A DNA stretch of 33,989 nucleotides from Chara braunii (Eukaryota > Streptophyta > Charophyceae > Charales > Characeae). Position 1 is the first letter of the stretch. Each line of letters starts with the position of its first letter. The position numbers and the translations under genes are program-made. Positions 1-9,837 of this stretch are shown here, in pieces. The notes beneath the pieces were generated by a model that saw only the letters and a list, made by a program, of their open reading frames with translations, was not told the origin of the DNA and made no database searches. The DNA lies in NCBI GenBank assembly GCA_003427395.1, contig BFEA01000009.1, positions 4,910,593 to 4,944,581 of the forward strand, read 5' to 3'.

Positions 1-135
1 CCGCAAGTTGTGCAGCTGTTAAGATTGAGTTTAAGACAAGTTCATTGTTGTTTTTTTTGAGTTGAAAGAGTTCAGTTTTGCCATCGGTTCTCAAGTGTGC
101 ATGTTGTGAGCAAGTCAAGAGTTGAGTCAGATTGC

Positions 136-1133
136 AACCACAAACCGACCAATCTATTCGCGGAGGACCTTGTCCATGAGGCTTTGAAAGGTGGTTGGTG
201 CGTTCGTGAGGCCGAAGGGCATTACGATAAATTCGTAAAGCCCATCGCGTGTCTTGAACGCAGGTTTGTGCTGGTCCACCGGATCGACTTCAATCTGGTG
301 GTATCCAGACTTGAGATCGGTCTTGGTGAAGACCTTACACCCACTGGCAGCATCAAGCAAGTCATCTATGTGTGGCAATGGATATGCATTCTTTTTGGTG
401 ATGCGTTCTAGATTGCGATAATTGATACACATACGAAGCTTGCCTACTTTCTTCGGGACAAACAAAACAGGTGCACCAAATTTAGATTCACTAGGTTTGA
501 TCCAACCCTTGTCGATCATTTCGTCAATTTGTCTTCGAAGTTTCTCCGACTCACCGGGTCTCATTCGGTACACGCAGCCCTTTGGAGGAACAGCACCTTC
601 GACCAACTCGATGGTATGCCAGACCGATCGCGTGGCGACTCCACGTGGTTCAGCCAAAACTTCCGGGAATCGGTCAAGTAGGTTTTGGATGCTTGTTGGG
701 ACCGGTGGGGGCAAAGGATCAGCAAACGGATCACCTAGATCTGGTCGCAGATTATGAATGGAAGCGGTCGAATCTGAATTAAAATTATTTGGACTAGTAG
801 TGGTTGGAGAAGTACAGGTATTAGAAGTAGACTCATTAGATGAAGTAGGATTGATACTAGCCGCAAAAGTAGATGGCACATGTGTAGGGCGAACATAGGC
901 AACATACATTTGTTCGTCCTCTTTGTGCTTGCACCACGTTTTGCAGAATTGCATGTCATTGAGAAAAGTCACTGGGGATTCTCGCTTCTCATCCAAGAAG
1001 ACAGGACGCTCGTTCCCTTGCGCATCTTTGACCATGAAAAGTGACTCCTTCCACTTGGTCCATTCACATTGGGACTGCAACCAGCCCAAGCCAAGAACTG
1101 CGTCGAAGGGACACTTGTTAAGGACATAGAAGT
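136..1133 (-). pseudogene. Element A reverse transcriptase, N-terminal part (broken)
   Basis: An open stretch of about 311 codons (1089-154) carries RT fingers/palm motifs: [49 protein letters not shown] and [19 protein letters not shown]. This enzyme copies the element RNA into cDNA inside the retrotransposon particle. The start at 1089 is a TTG inside homologous sequence, not a true initiator; translation would come from a Gag-Pol polyprotein. An amber codon (154-156) stands where element B has CAG (Gln). Homology continues only a few codons further and ends before the YxDD aspartates, so the catalytic centre is absent. The frame also differs from the upstream protease through a small indel near 1150-1165. 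Confidence 0.92.
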
Positions 1134-1545
1134 TCAGTGCATGGGTGACTGTCTTGTCTTGTCAAAGGTAGTGCGCCCACCTTTGACTACGTGCGTAGAT
1201 GAGACAACCTCCTGGTTGCCTACTTGAGTTCGGCAAGGGTTCTGCAAAGGCACTTGCTTCATCCCCAAGCCCACTTTGCATATCCCGTGTGGTGACATAA
1301 AGTTAGTTGTTGCACCACAATCAATCAAGACACAGGGATAACGGTGGTTTATGAGAAGCTTGAAGAAAATCAACTTCAATGTCCCTTGAGCACGGTAATG
1401 TTTCATCTCATAGTGGAAGTCAACCGTCTTAGACTCCTCCCAAGGCTCAACATACAAAGCATGACAAACTTCATCAGCAGATGACGGGCTTTCAAGGAGG
1501 ACTGCTGAACTGCATCAGATTCAGTCTCTCTTGCCATAGAGGGTG
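1134..1545 (-). pseudogene. Element A retropepsin-like protease and gag-pol linker (frameshifted)
   Basis: The frame 1457-1134 encodes an aspartic protease domain with the active-site stretch VLIDCGATTNFMS (DCGAT at 1308-1322), followed by a core nearly identical to that of element B. The enzyme would mature the Gag-Pol polyprotein. The Ser/Thr normally following the catalytic Asp is Cys in both A and B. Upstream, the linker after the gag stop is open in the -1 frame relative to gag and begins with AGKP, as in B, but a later indel separates it from the protease frame. A one-base loss near 1150-1165 then separates protease from RT. Identification is by the D-x-G-A-T motif and position between gag and RT. 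Confidence 0.85.
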
Positions 1546-1579
1546 CTGAGGCCAACTCTACGCTTGATTCTGGTTTCCC
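1536..1579 (-). promoter_or_regulatory. Predicted -1 ribosomal frameshift signal, element A
   Basis: On the sense (minus) strand, GGGAAAC (1579-1573) is phased as G GGA AAC in the gag frame, the X XXY YYZ form of a -1 slippery site. Eleven nucleotides downstream, GTAGAG (1561-1556) can pair with CTCTAT (1541-1536) across a 14-nt loop. The gag stop TAG (1560-1558) lies inside the 5' arm. Slippage gives the AGKP linker that leads toward protease. Heptamer, spacer, stem and loop lengths are the same in element B. GGGAAAC is a known retroviral gag-pro slippery heptamer; its activity here is inferred. Confidence 0.72.
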
Positions 1580-3212
1580 TGCAGCCTATAAACATCTTGT
1601 ACTTTATGGTTCGTTTTCAAGCAATGCAAGTAACCTCCCTTCTTCATTCTAGCCTTCCATTCAGCCTCACTGATTCGGAGGTTTACCCAAGGTTTAGTAG
1701 TTGCATCCTCCGGTTTGGCTGGGATTTTGGCTCCCTTTGGAAGTGCGACGAAGCTCCTTACTGAATTCCTATTTTGGTTTCCCTTCCCATGGGCAGTCTT
1801 TTTAAAGGCACATAATTTATCATCATAATTATTTATGTCAACTTCTTGAGTTGAAGAGCAGGTTGTATCAGCGTTCTGCTCTTGGTTGTCGCCAAGAGTG
1901 GGGTAGTCTGCTTCGGCCTCCCCTTCCCCTTCCAACAAGTCAAGCAAAGCTAAGCGATTGCTGCGACAAAATCGTCTGTGAACAAAGGTCTTTTTGCTGC
2001 TTGCTGCGGTAAGGAGGTCTCCTGCCTCCGAAATGACTACATCCTTCATTAAGGAGAACCAGTCAGTATAACCGAAGAAATCCCTGCATAGGCGATTGAT
2101 CAAGTGAGTGGGAGCCGTACCTTTAACTGCATCCAACCATGATTGCGCACTCAACTTCAATCCTGACGTTGCAAAGAGCTTGCTGACATGCAATTGCAAT
2201 TTATGCATGGTGCCCTGCCAATTGCTGCGCTTGAGTGCATCAAGTTGTATCCTTACTCTTGCAGCAGCATACGGGTCCTTATATTGTGCAACGAGTATGT
2301 CCTCAAGAGTGGTGACCGACATGCCTTTAAGCCACTCAGATAGGTTCATCTTTGCATACCCAGCTTGCATGGCTTGGACTTCAAGGAAGCCCCTTACGAC
2401 AGGCTCGACGTTGGTTCCCAGGATCAGGGACTGGCTTGCTCTTCGAGTGCCTTGTACTTCAAAGTACGCTCTCATGGAGCTGTGATCCAGGACTCCACGT
2501 CCTCCTTGCCGTCGTACTTAGACGGTATCATCACCACCTTCCTGTCCATGTATGGACTGCCATAACTGGGTCCAGCTATTGCTGCTGGTTCTGATCCCAG
2601 GGATGCACCAGTTGCAGAACTTCCTGCGTTGCCGCTTGTAACGGCAGTGGGAACAGCACCTATCGCAGGTCTTGGCTTTTTAATCACCAAACTCATTGAA
2701 GAAGACCAAGAAGGAGAGGAATGGAGGTGCGCAAAGGTAGAACGAGATAGAAAACTTGAGAGTGGGGTCTGATGCATGGCTGCCATTTGCTGGATCTGAT
2801 CGCGGTGCTCTTTGGCCATGTCTTCCATTTGAGTATGCATCTTACTCATTTCCTCAAGTAACTGGGACTTCACACTTGGAAGTGCGTTGTTCAAGTGGTA
2901 ATCAACAAGAGCACGTACATACACAACCAGATCTTTCTTAAAGTCTGCATCGGATATATTCGAAACTGTTTGAAAAATGGCCTTAAGTTCATCAGCGGTT
3001 GTTTTCTTCTTTTCCTCTTCCGCCTTCCCCTCCTCAGCCAACTCTTTCTGATAGAGGGTTTCATACAACGGTTTATCATTCTCATTCGCTGCATCCATGC
3101 GGGCCTTTAACATATCTGAAAGTTTGGCTGGTGCCATGTTGGATCCACTAGTTCCCTCAGTTGCCATGGCTTCTTTCGCCCTTCGCTCTTGTCCGCGCGT
3201 CACAACGGGCAT
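1558..3212 (-). pseudogene. Element A gag (nucleocapsid/capsid polyprotein, frameshifted)
   Basis: The ATG at 3212-3210 opens MPVVTRGQERR, matching MPASTRSQ of element B, so this start is well supported. The first 246 codons include a charged, probably coiled-coil stretch (ELAEEGKAEEEKKKT). About two extra bases near 2475-2480 push the ORF to a stop at 2472; the capsid-like part continues in another frame (2475-1558: MRAYFEVQG, ILGTNVEPVVRGFLE). Near the C-terminus the CX2CX4HX4C zinc knuckle is degraded: only the second Cys and the His remain, and the outer two Cys read as Tyr and Val. Gag would form the particle and bind element RNA. The stop at 1558-1560 is at the same site as in B and is probably the natural gag terminator. 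Confidence 0.88.
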
Positions 3213-4520
3213 GCAGTGGACTTCAGTAAAAGAAACACACTAAAAGTACAGAGAAGAAGATAGAACTCCTAGCCGGAGCGGCAAATATTTGAACTAGAGA
3301 GCAACCAAAAGAAAACAAATCAAAGGATACAATATGTTCAAAAGAGAGCTCTGGTTCCACGTTCAAGTCCGGTCAGACCAAGTACAAGATCCCCTTGAGC
3401 CTAATCCAACCGACACCGTCAAAATACAACAAACCAGACTACAAGTAACATCATACAGCAATGGAGAATTGAGTGGTGTATAAGGTGCAGGTCAAGCATT
3501 GGATTGTGTGTCATTAGTCTGACAAAGCATCTCACTCCAGATCCCCTCGGCAGCGAGGGCTCTAATAAAAAAGAGGATTATCGTATTCCAGACAGAACAG
3601 AGAGTGACACTGCGTCAACAGATTTGGGTCCCAAGGGCCCTTCTTGTTTGGGCCCGGTCCCACTGGGTCTCACTGGGTCCCAAGTAGGTCGTGACCAAGT
3701 CCCAACCAAGGAGAGAGTACCTCAAGGTCCTACTTTCTGCCCCTACCGTACTGAAAAACGAATTTCAACTTCAAAAGAGAACCTACAAACTACATCCATT
3801 CACAGATGAAAAGACAAAGCACTGCAGAAAGATGTGGCTTCAAAGCAAGATACTTCATTTCTACATCCAGAACGCTAGTAAGTCGTAAGCATACCAATGC
3901 ACACAACCAAGACTTCAGAGGAGTAGGAAAGAGACCCAAAAGTACCCCAACAAGACAAACAATACCATGCACGCATACATGGGCAACCCTTAGGTGCACG
4001 ACACTTACCTGAGTGGCTCGGACTCTAAGATGAAGATTAACTCACCCCCTTCCTCATGTAGTCTTCCTAACCCTATTCGCTACCTCTACACTAGTGTCCT
4101 AACATGTAGGAGGGTCTCACTTCCAACACCAATGTGCAACGCCGGATCCCCCGCCGATGCTGAAGAACAAAGAAGTAAGTTGCAGTCCGTAGATGCAAAA
4201 TGGCTACTTCCCTCAAGATCGCCTACTTGAGGGAAGCCCTCAAGTCATCAAGTGTCTCCCTTAGGTCAGATTCCAGGTGCGAGTGCCTCTCACTGTCGCC
4301 TCTCTCAACTTGTCACATGAAGTCCTATTGATGTGTCTCGCCACCGCTTACATACTCACAATCAACCTGGTCAGCATGACCTAACCAGGTGGGGGCAGCT
4401 TCCCTAAGCCACGCTGCCCCACTTCCCACTTCGGACCAACCCTAACCCTAAGTGGTTAGCCCTTACCACATAGGTTAGGGTTAGGGTGGATAAGTCAACT
4501 CTCATCAGCAAGTAGAATCC
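3213..4520 (-). other. Element A 5' leader between PBS and gag
   Basis: About 1.3 kb of untranslated leader. It aligns in patches with the leader of element B: the CTCCTAGCCGGAGCGGCAA block (3268-3286, here in plus-strand sense) just upstream of gag, the tract around 3640-3680, and 4000-4115, which matches 33870-33985. A short hairpin CCCTCG/CGAGGG occurs at 3544-3559. Three further stem-loops lie close to the PBS and are listed separately. No coding potential is seen. Retroelement leaders carry packaging and dimerisation signals, so conserved blocks here are candidates for those roles. Confidence 0.75.
4367..4489 (-). promoter_or_regulatory. Three consecutive stem-loops near the element A PBS
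   Basis: Arms in plus-strand coordinates: CCTGGT/ACCAGG (about 4367-4389); GGGGCAGC 4392-4399 with GCTGCCCC 4413-4420 (8 bp, perfect); and a longer imperfect pair 4436-4454 with 4466-4489 built from CCCTAA and TTAGGG telomere-like repeats in inverted orientation. In the sense RNA they lie 32-165 nt downstream of the primer site, where retroelements carry packaging or dimerisation structures. That role is inferred from position only. Confidence 0.55.
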
Positions 4521-4532
4521 GCTCTGATACCA
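4521..4532 (-). other. Primer-binding site, initiator tRNA-Met type (element A)
   Basis: The minus strand reads TGGTATCAGAGC, one nucleotide after the LTR end at 4534. This is the standard plant retrotransposon sequence complementary to the 3' end of initiator tRNA-Met, which primes minus-strand cDNA synthesis. It fixes the element orientation and the LTR boundary. Confidence 0.93.
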
Positions 4533-4533
4533 A

Positions 4534-5762
4534 TGTTATGATCCTGACCAATTTCGAGATACACATTCATCAGATAGTATAGTGTCGTCCAATTGCAGAA
4601 AGAAATGAATGAACCTGAGAGGAGAGAGAGGGTAAGACGAAGAAGAAGAAGAAAGAAAGAAGAATAAGATGATGTACACCAGTATAGGCAAGTGACAAAG
4701 CTCTTCTTCTTCGCCCAACACTCTCCTCCTCCTTTACTCCTCTCTTATTCATACAAGAAATAATAGTACAATGTTGAATGGCTGATCCAAAATCATGTCC
4801 GAGTTCCTCTTCTACTGCCAGTATCACTTGAGGTCCACCATAGCCATGGCCGCCTCCCTCACTCTTCACTCTCAAAGGGCGAGGCTATGGTGGACTACTG
4901 GGCCTTGCCCTAATGTCCAAAGGACAACCCAAAGCAGCTATGGCTGCTCCAGCTCAGGTCATGCCTGACTCTGCCTCAGAGCTTCTTGGTGTGGCTCTAC
5001 CCCCGCAGGGGTCTTCCTGCTGCAGCACCCACCAAGGTGATGAAGATGGCTGCCACCATAGCCAGGTCAGTACCTTTGGCGCTCCCCCTTCCTCCTGTCC
5101 TTCTTCCTCCTCCGTGTCCTTGCTCCTTCCCCAGCAGCGCTGCTCCAGCCAGCGCTCCAACCAGTGTGTCGCCAAACTTGCACACCGACCATGAGGCTGG
5201 GCTNTTTGCCCGGCCTGGAGATATAGCGGACTGCTTGCCTCTTCGACGGTGACTTTCAGGCCGCTCGGCCTTCCGAGCAACCGGTACCTCCTCCCTTTCG
5301 GAGGGAATCATCATTGCAGACCCTGATATTGCCCGTACAGGCCCTAGACTCAGACTGGTTGGACTGGTACCCGCCTAGACCTAGCCTACAACTAATGGGC
5401 CTCTCAAAATGCCACTTTTGTCTTCTTCTGCTCGGCCTCCAGTACCCGCACATCTACCTCTTCAGGGTGCAGTACCGGCCTACCTGCTACTTGAGTGTTT
5501 TCCCCCGCTGCAATCCCTCAATGTCACGGCCACATTTAAGTACCGGCCCTGAGGGCCCAACGAACAGACAAGTACCCTTGCGGGTCACACACACACTCAA
5601 GCCAACCAGCACTTAGACAAACATGCAGACCAGCAAGCATGCACACACACACAGACATGCAGAACTTAGGGGCAAGCGGGAAACTCAGTAAGGCATTCTG
5701 TCCGTGACCAAAACTAAGAAATCAGTTGTGTGTCTCAGTCCGTGTTTGGTCGGGTCATCACA
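4534..5762 (-). repeat. 5' LTR of element A (1229 bp)
   Basis: In plus-strand sense the LTR begins TGTTATGATCCTG and ends GGTCGGGTCATCACA, so it has TG...CA ends with imperfect inverted termini. Two other copies in the window (22192-23563, 26013-27432) share the ends, a GAA-rich tract (around 4640-4665), a hairpin GTCCACCATAGCC/GGCTATGGTGGAC (4833-4845 with 4883-4895) and the CGGGTCACACACACACTCAA block near the distal end. The LTR would hold promoter and polyadenylation signals. One ambiguous base is at 5204. No target duplication can be tested because the other end of the element is lost. Confidence 0.9.
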
Positions 5763-7159
5763 CACTGCTAAACCCCAAGCGTCAGGAATGCGTACCAAGT
5801 CTTCAGACTTGACGAGTCATTGGTTTCCTTGAGCTCTAAAGCATAGTCTTTGTGGACAACCACCCAACACTAACACAGGCTCTACAGGAGTGTTTCTGCT
5901 CATGGCACGGCATTAGTTGTCACCTATTAACAAGTCTTTTGGATATTCATACTAGAATGATTGGCGGCTTTTGACGTTCGATCTGTACACCGGACCCGGG
6001 TAGCACAAAGTTCCGGTGGAAGACTCGGCCCTAAAACGAAGCTGAGCATACGTCACTGATCACAACCTGCCTTCGGTTGGTCAGAATCAAGGGTGTGTGA
6101 CCTCTGTTAGGATGCGGTGTCTCATACAACACCTTGTACAGACTAGTTCTCCAAGTTGATCACATACGACGCACCTAGTAGTGAAAACCCATTTAGTTAG
6201 CACCCATGGGATCCTTAGTAATGGGAACCTACCTGATTGATGCACAGTCGTCTTAACAGCCCACCTCATTTACACACAACGGGGTGGCTCAGATTGTTCC
6301 CTGTCCTAACAGTCCCCAAAATGCCTCGTGATGAAGGGACTCACCCAACTAGAACACGTGAATTTTCCTTGGTGGTAGTCCACGTTCGATTGATTTGCAG
6401 AACTCCAGCTAGTACAAACTTTGAGGCTTCATTTATAGCAGTTGAGGTCTGCGTGGGTGCCATTCATAACTCCCCCTGTTAATGTACCGAACAGAGTAAT
6501 GCTCAACTCGAACCCCTCTTACCCCACTCGTGTAAGACTTCCAACGCTCCCTGGCATGTACTTCTTCTGTTAACGGCGGGATAACGTTTTAAAGATAATT
6601 GTCCCTTACCGGCACACCACACAGCTTAGTTGCGCGTGCACATGTACATTATAGAACGCCGTAATATTCCGGGACTAAGCTTGAACTCGTATCCGGTTTG
6701 GGCGGTGTCGGTGCGAATACCCTGACAAGGGTATCCGCCCTGGGTTTTGCTAGTGACAGGGAAAGTAAGTTGGTTTAAACTCTGAGTATTCCGTGCAAGG
6801 CGCGATGACGTTTGTGAAGCGCACTAACTAGATGGTTGGCTAGAGTAGAGGGTGAGTGGGCGCGCAGTTTCAAGGCGCGTGTGTGATCTTTCGCTTTCTT
6901 GATCACGACGCAGCCATAGACGTCCGGGTTGGGTTTGATTACTGATTGGTTTCCGGAGTAAGGTCTGGCCTTCGTTTACCGCGCTTGGCTGGCAGTAGGT
7001 TTGGCATGTGAGGTGGCATGTTTCGTGGCCTAGGTAGGGGGTGCTAGCTGGCGGGAATGCCTAGTGGTGGTGGGTTGATTGCAGATGGAAATATGGCCCA
7101 AGGCGTTTTGAGCACCGACGCTGCACCATTCTATATGGGATCCCGCGCATGCTAGTACT
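5763..7159. other. Non-coding stretch, no gene recognised
   Basis: No ORF here resembles a known protein and none exceeds about 80 codons. Seen: an 18-bp region with palindromic arms CAAGTCT/AGACTTG at about 5799-5814, and a nested stem-loop at 6700-6740 (outer GGGCGG/CCGCCC, inner ATACCCT/AGGGTAT with a GACA loop). Nothing else is identifiable. Confidence 0.6.
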
Positions 7160-7362
7160 AGGCTTAGGCTTAGCCCTATAGGTTAGGGCACTGGACTGTC
7201 ACGGCGTAGGTACGGGGTTCGAGGCCAGCAGGCGGCAGCATGGGAGCGATGGACCACTAGAGGAGCTGAAGGGTTGAGGGTCCCACAGGACTATCCCCTT
7301 TTGTTTTTGTTAGAGGAGTCCGGCCACGAGCCTGATATTTTATTTTATTTTAGTTTATTTTT
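7160..7362 (+). mobile_element. tRNA-derived SINE-like element, copy 1
   Basis: A box TAGCCCTATAGG (7171-7182) and B box GGTTCGAGGCC (7216-7226) are 45 nt apart start to start, as in a tRNA gene. The stretch GGCACTGGACTG between them resembles a tRNA D-arm/anticodon-arm region. Downstream come GGACTATCCCC (7288-7298) and a T/A-rich tail (7338-7362). A second copy at 25750-26012 shares A box, B box, their 45-nt spacing, the GGACTATCCCC block and an A+T-rich tail. Acceptor and anticodon stems do not fold as a functional tRNA. Pol III transcription is inferred; exact ends are approximate. Confidence 0.7.
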
Positions 7363-9548
7363 AGGGGCTGGTCAAATCCGAGCTGGGGCTTGAAGCAAAC
7401 GACTGAGTGGCAAGCTGTTCGTCGGGGCCAGAGGGCAGGCTGACGAAGAGATACTGAGTTGCTAAATAGGTTGAGCTTCCCGAAGTCTTCCCAATATGCC
7501 CGGACCAACGGAGCGGCTTACTGGGCCGCCAGCAGAAGGGATTGATCGTTGCGGCCTGGTGTGCTAACTTCGAGAAACCGTGAGGAGGTGAGTGGGACAG
7601 CGGGGAGCAAAGCTAGCATCACGGGCCGATTGCGGCCTATGCCTTCGTCTCGAGACCACCAATACCCGCGCCCTTGAGACCGCGGCCTGCCATCTGCATA
7701 TGGGCATGCCCTACGAGGCCGGGAGGCTGAGGGCCGAGCAAGGACATAGCCTGCCCTAGGCACGAAGATAGGGGAAGGGGCCTGGGACTGGTACCGACGA
7801 ATGTAGCCAGTCAACCTGACGAGATTATCATGGCCCCTGTGCAAGGATGACGTACGTAGTCGGGAACCGGGATTCCATTCTTTCTCTGATATCGGTTGTC
7901 CTCTCTATCTCCCGAGAGCATATGCAGACCCGCTTCGTGGGTTGGTGCGCTATCGGGTCACGAAGCGCTACTCACCCGGAAGGCCGATAGTGACGAGGGG
8001 CGGGCCGCGAAGAGAGGAGGAGAGTTATTGGGTGACGAGTGTGCTGCTAATTCGGAAGAAGTGTGAGGTGGGGGCGACGACGGAAAAGCAGGCTACCGCC
8101 TACTCCAGGACGAAGAAATGCGGGAAGCGGTGGGATGCATACAGAGGGAGGAGGCCAAACTCGAACACGGAAACAACTGAACCCGGCCGTCGGAGTGTGC
8201 CAGGTACGTGCGAGACAGAGAAGAGCGAGGAGATGGCGGAAGTGAGGCAAGGTGCAGACAGAAAGGAACGGCGCCTGTGATTCCTAACGGGAGTGGGACG
8301 GAGACGAGTCGAGATCGGGGTTTGGGAATAAGGCGAACTAGTTGGAGGAATCAGATTAGTGGGAAGAGAGGTGTAGGAGGAGTTAGAAGCGAGAAGTTGT
8401 GCGCGAACGAAAGATGGCGGGGACGGTTATGGCGGAGAGGAGAAGAGGTGGCTAGCTCATTTCTGGACGAATTTGGGCGAGAGAGAGGAAGATCTTTGGG
8501 ATTTCGGGGTGGGCAACCCCGAATTCGACGTTAGTTTAAGTAGGAAGTTGGTAGAAAATTTAGTTAGTAGTCAGAGAAGTTGCGATGGAGATGGTGGGCG
8601 GATGGTTGTGGTAGGAGCGAAACCGCCTGGCTTGCCTGTTCCCACACGAGAGCAGGCGAATAAAGGCTCTTCCTGGGGACTTTCAGGCATAGCGAGGTGA
8701 TCGGCAGGGTCAGTTTCCTCAAGGGAGTTGTGGTTTCAATCCTATACGGGTTGGGGGCTGCGCGCAGTAATAAGCAGTGCTACGCGGCAATGCATTTCTC
8801 CGCTTTTGAGCTGGAGATTCATTTGAAAATTGCTTATGCGAACGGTGTAAGTCGCGGGAGGCCAGCAGCGAGGTCGAGTACTTACCTGCATAGAGGGGTG
8901 ATAGCTGCCACCTCCTCCGCCAAGACTGTGTTACCCGTGTGCAGAGCTCCGTGACGATGGTGGGGTCGTAGTATTGTTCTCGATCCAACTGGCTGTTGAA
9001 CCTGACCAGTTAGCGGGCCAGGTGCTAAAGGTGGGATGAGATACTTACCGCCGGGAGTTGGATGTGTGTTTGCCTCAGTTTCTTCGAAGGAGTCACTCCC
9101 GCCCCTGGTATTGGTACGTTGCTTGATCGACAGTCAAATGCTACTGTTGAAGTATGGACGTGAGTGCGAAAGGGGAAACTTCGCGGAATAAGAGGCTATC
9201 TGTTGGTCGAAATTGAGCTCATTGAAGGGAGGCTAATTGCTGTAACTTGGGGGAGAGGGGTGTCAGAAAGGTCGGTGGATACAGTGCTCATTCTGCGAAG
9301 TGGAGTGATTGGTCGTGCTTACCTATTGACCGGCATGTGACATCATGAAACCTGTGCCAATCCCGTGCTTGCCGGCCTGAGAGATGGAGTTAGCACTACG
9401 GGTAATGGGTATGCCTTTTTAGCAAAGCACTGACTGCCATGGGTTGGTGGGTTTCAACGGTTGGACTGCTGAGTTTTCGTACTGGGCATTCTGACGCCGA
9501 GCAGCATAAAGCCGCTACGTTTGACCACGTCAAGTGTCGCAGCCAGCA

Positions 9549-9571
9549 GGGGGGGGGGGGGGGGGGGGGGG
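9549..9571 (+). repeat. Poly-G tract (23 G)
   Basis: An uninterrupted run of 23 guanines. It could form a G-quadruplex on the plus strand and is prone to length error in sequencing, so the exact count is uncertain. Confidence 0.9.
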
Positions 9572-9837
9572 AGTCATACATACTAAAACTGTAGGTCGCT
9601 CGCCCCACCAGCCTGAGAATGCTCAGGCTATCAGCCTTTCCTATTACATGGAGTGAGGTAGGAAGGGCGGTCAGGACAAAAGGCTAGCTGGCTGTTGTGC
9701 GGCGCGACCTGTGGGACGGCAGGCTACAAGAGGTGGCAAGCTAAGGACTCATCAAGGTGACCGGGACGCACCTGGCGGTGTCAATCACAGAAATAGTGAG
9801 CAACCTGTGAGTTTGAAGGCCTTGCAGACTAATTGAA

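Larger units (their letters stand above)
136..5762 (-). mobile_element. Element A: truncated Ty3/gypsy LTR retrotransposon
   Basis: Read on the minus strand the order is 5' LTR (4534-5762), primer-binding site, long leader, gag, linker, aspartic protease and the first part of reverse transcriptase, the Ty3/gypsy order. Element B at the right end of the window is a close relative and serves as the comparison. Homology to B stops near position 136, in the codons just before the RT catalytic YxDD box, so RNase H, integrase, chromodomain and 3' LTR are missing. Positions 1-135 match nothing recognised and contain an 8-T run. Gag, protease and RT lie in different frames because of small indels, and an amber codon interrupts RT. 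The element cannot encode its own retrotransposition. Confidence 0.93.

Noticed and set aside
4436-4489. Interstitial telomere repeat
   Set aside because: Only two or three CCCTAA-like words in each of two inverted arms inside a retroelement leader; not a telomeric array.
4954-5453. Overlapping ORFs of about 65-110 codons inside the element A LTR, and similar ones at 22550-22837 and 26518-27330
   Set aside because: They lie in LTRs, are not kept in the same frame between the three copies and show no domain.
7171-7226. A possible tRNA gene (A and B boxes with correct spacing)
   Set aside because: Acceptor and anticodon stems do not pair, and the same head with the same downstream block and A+T-rich tail recurs at 25761-25898, so a SINE explains it better.
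7518-8700. Overlapping ORFs in the purine-rich region as a host gene
   Set aside because: No recognisable domain, no consistent codon pattern and several frames open at once because of base composition.
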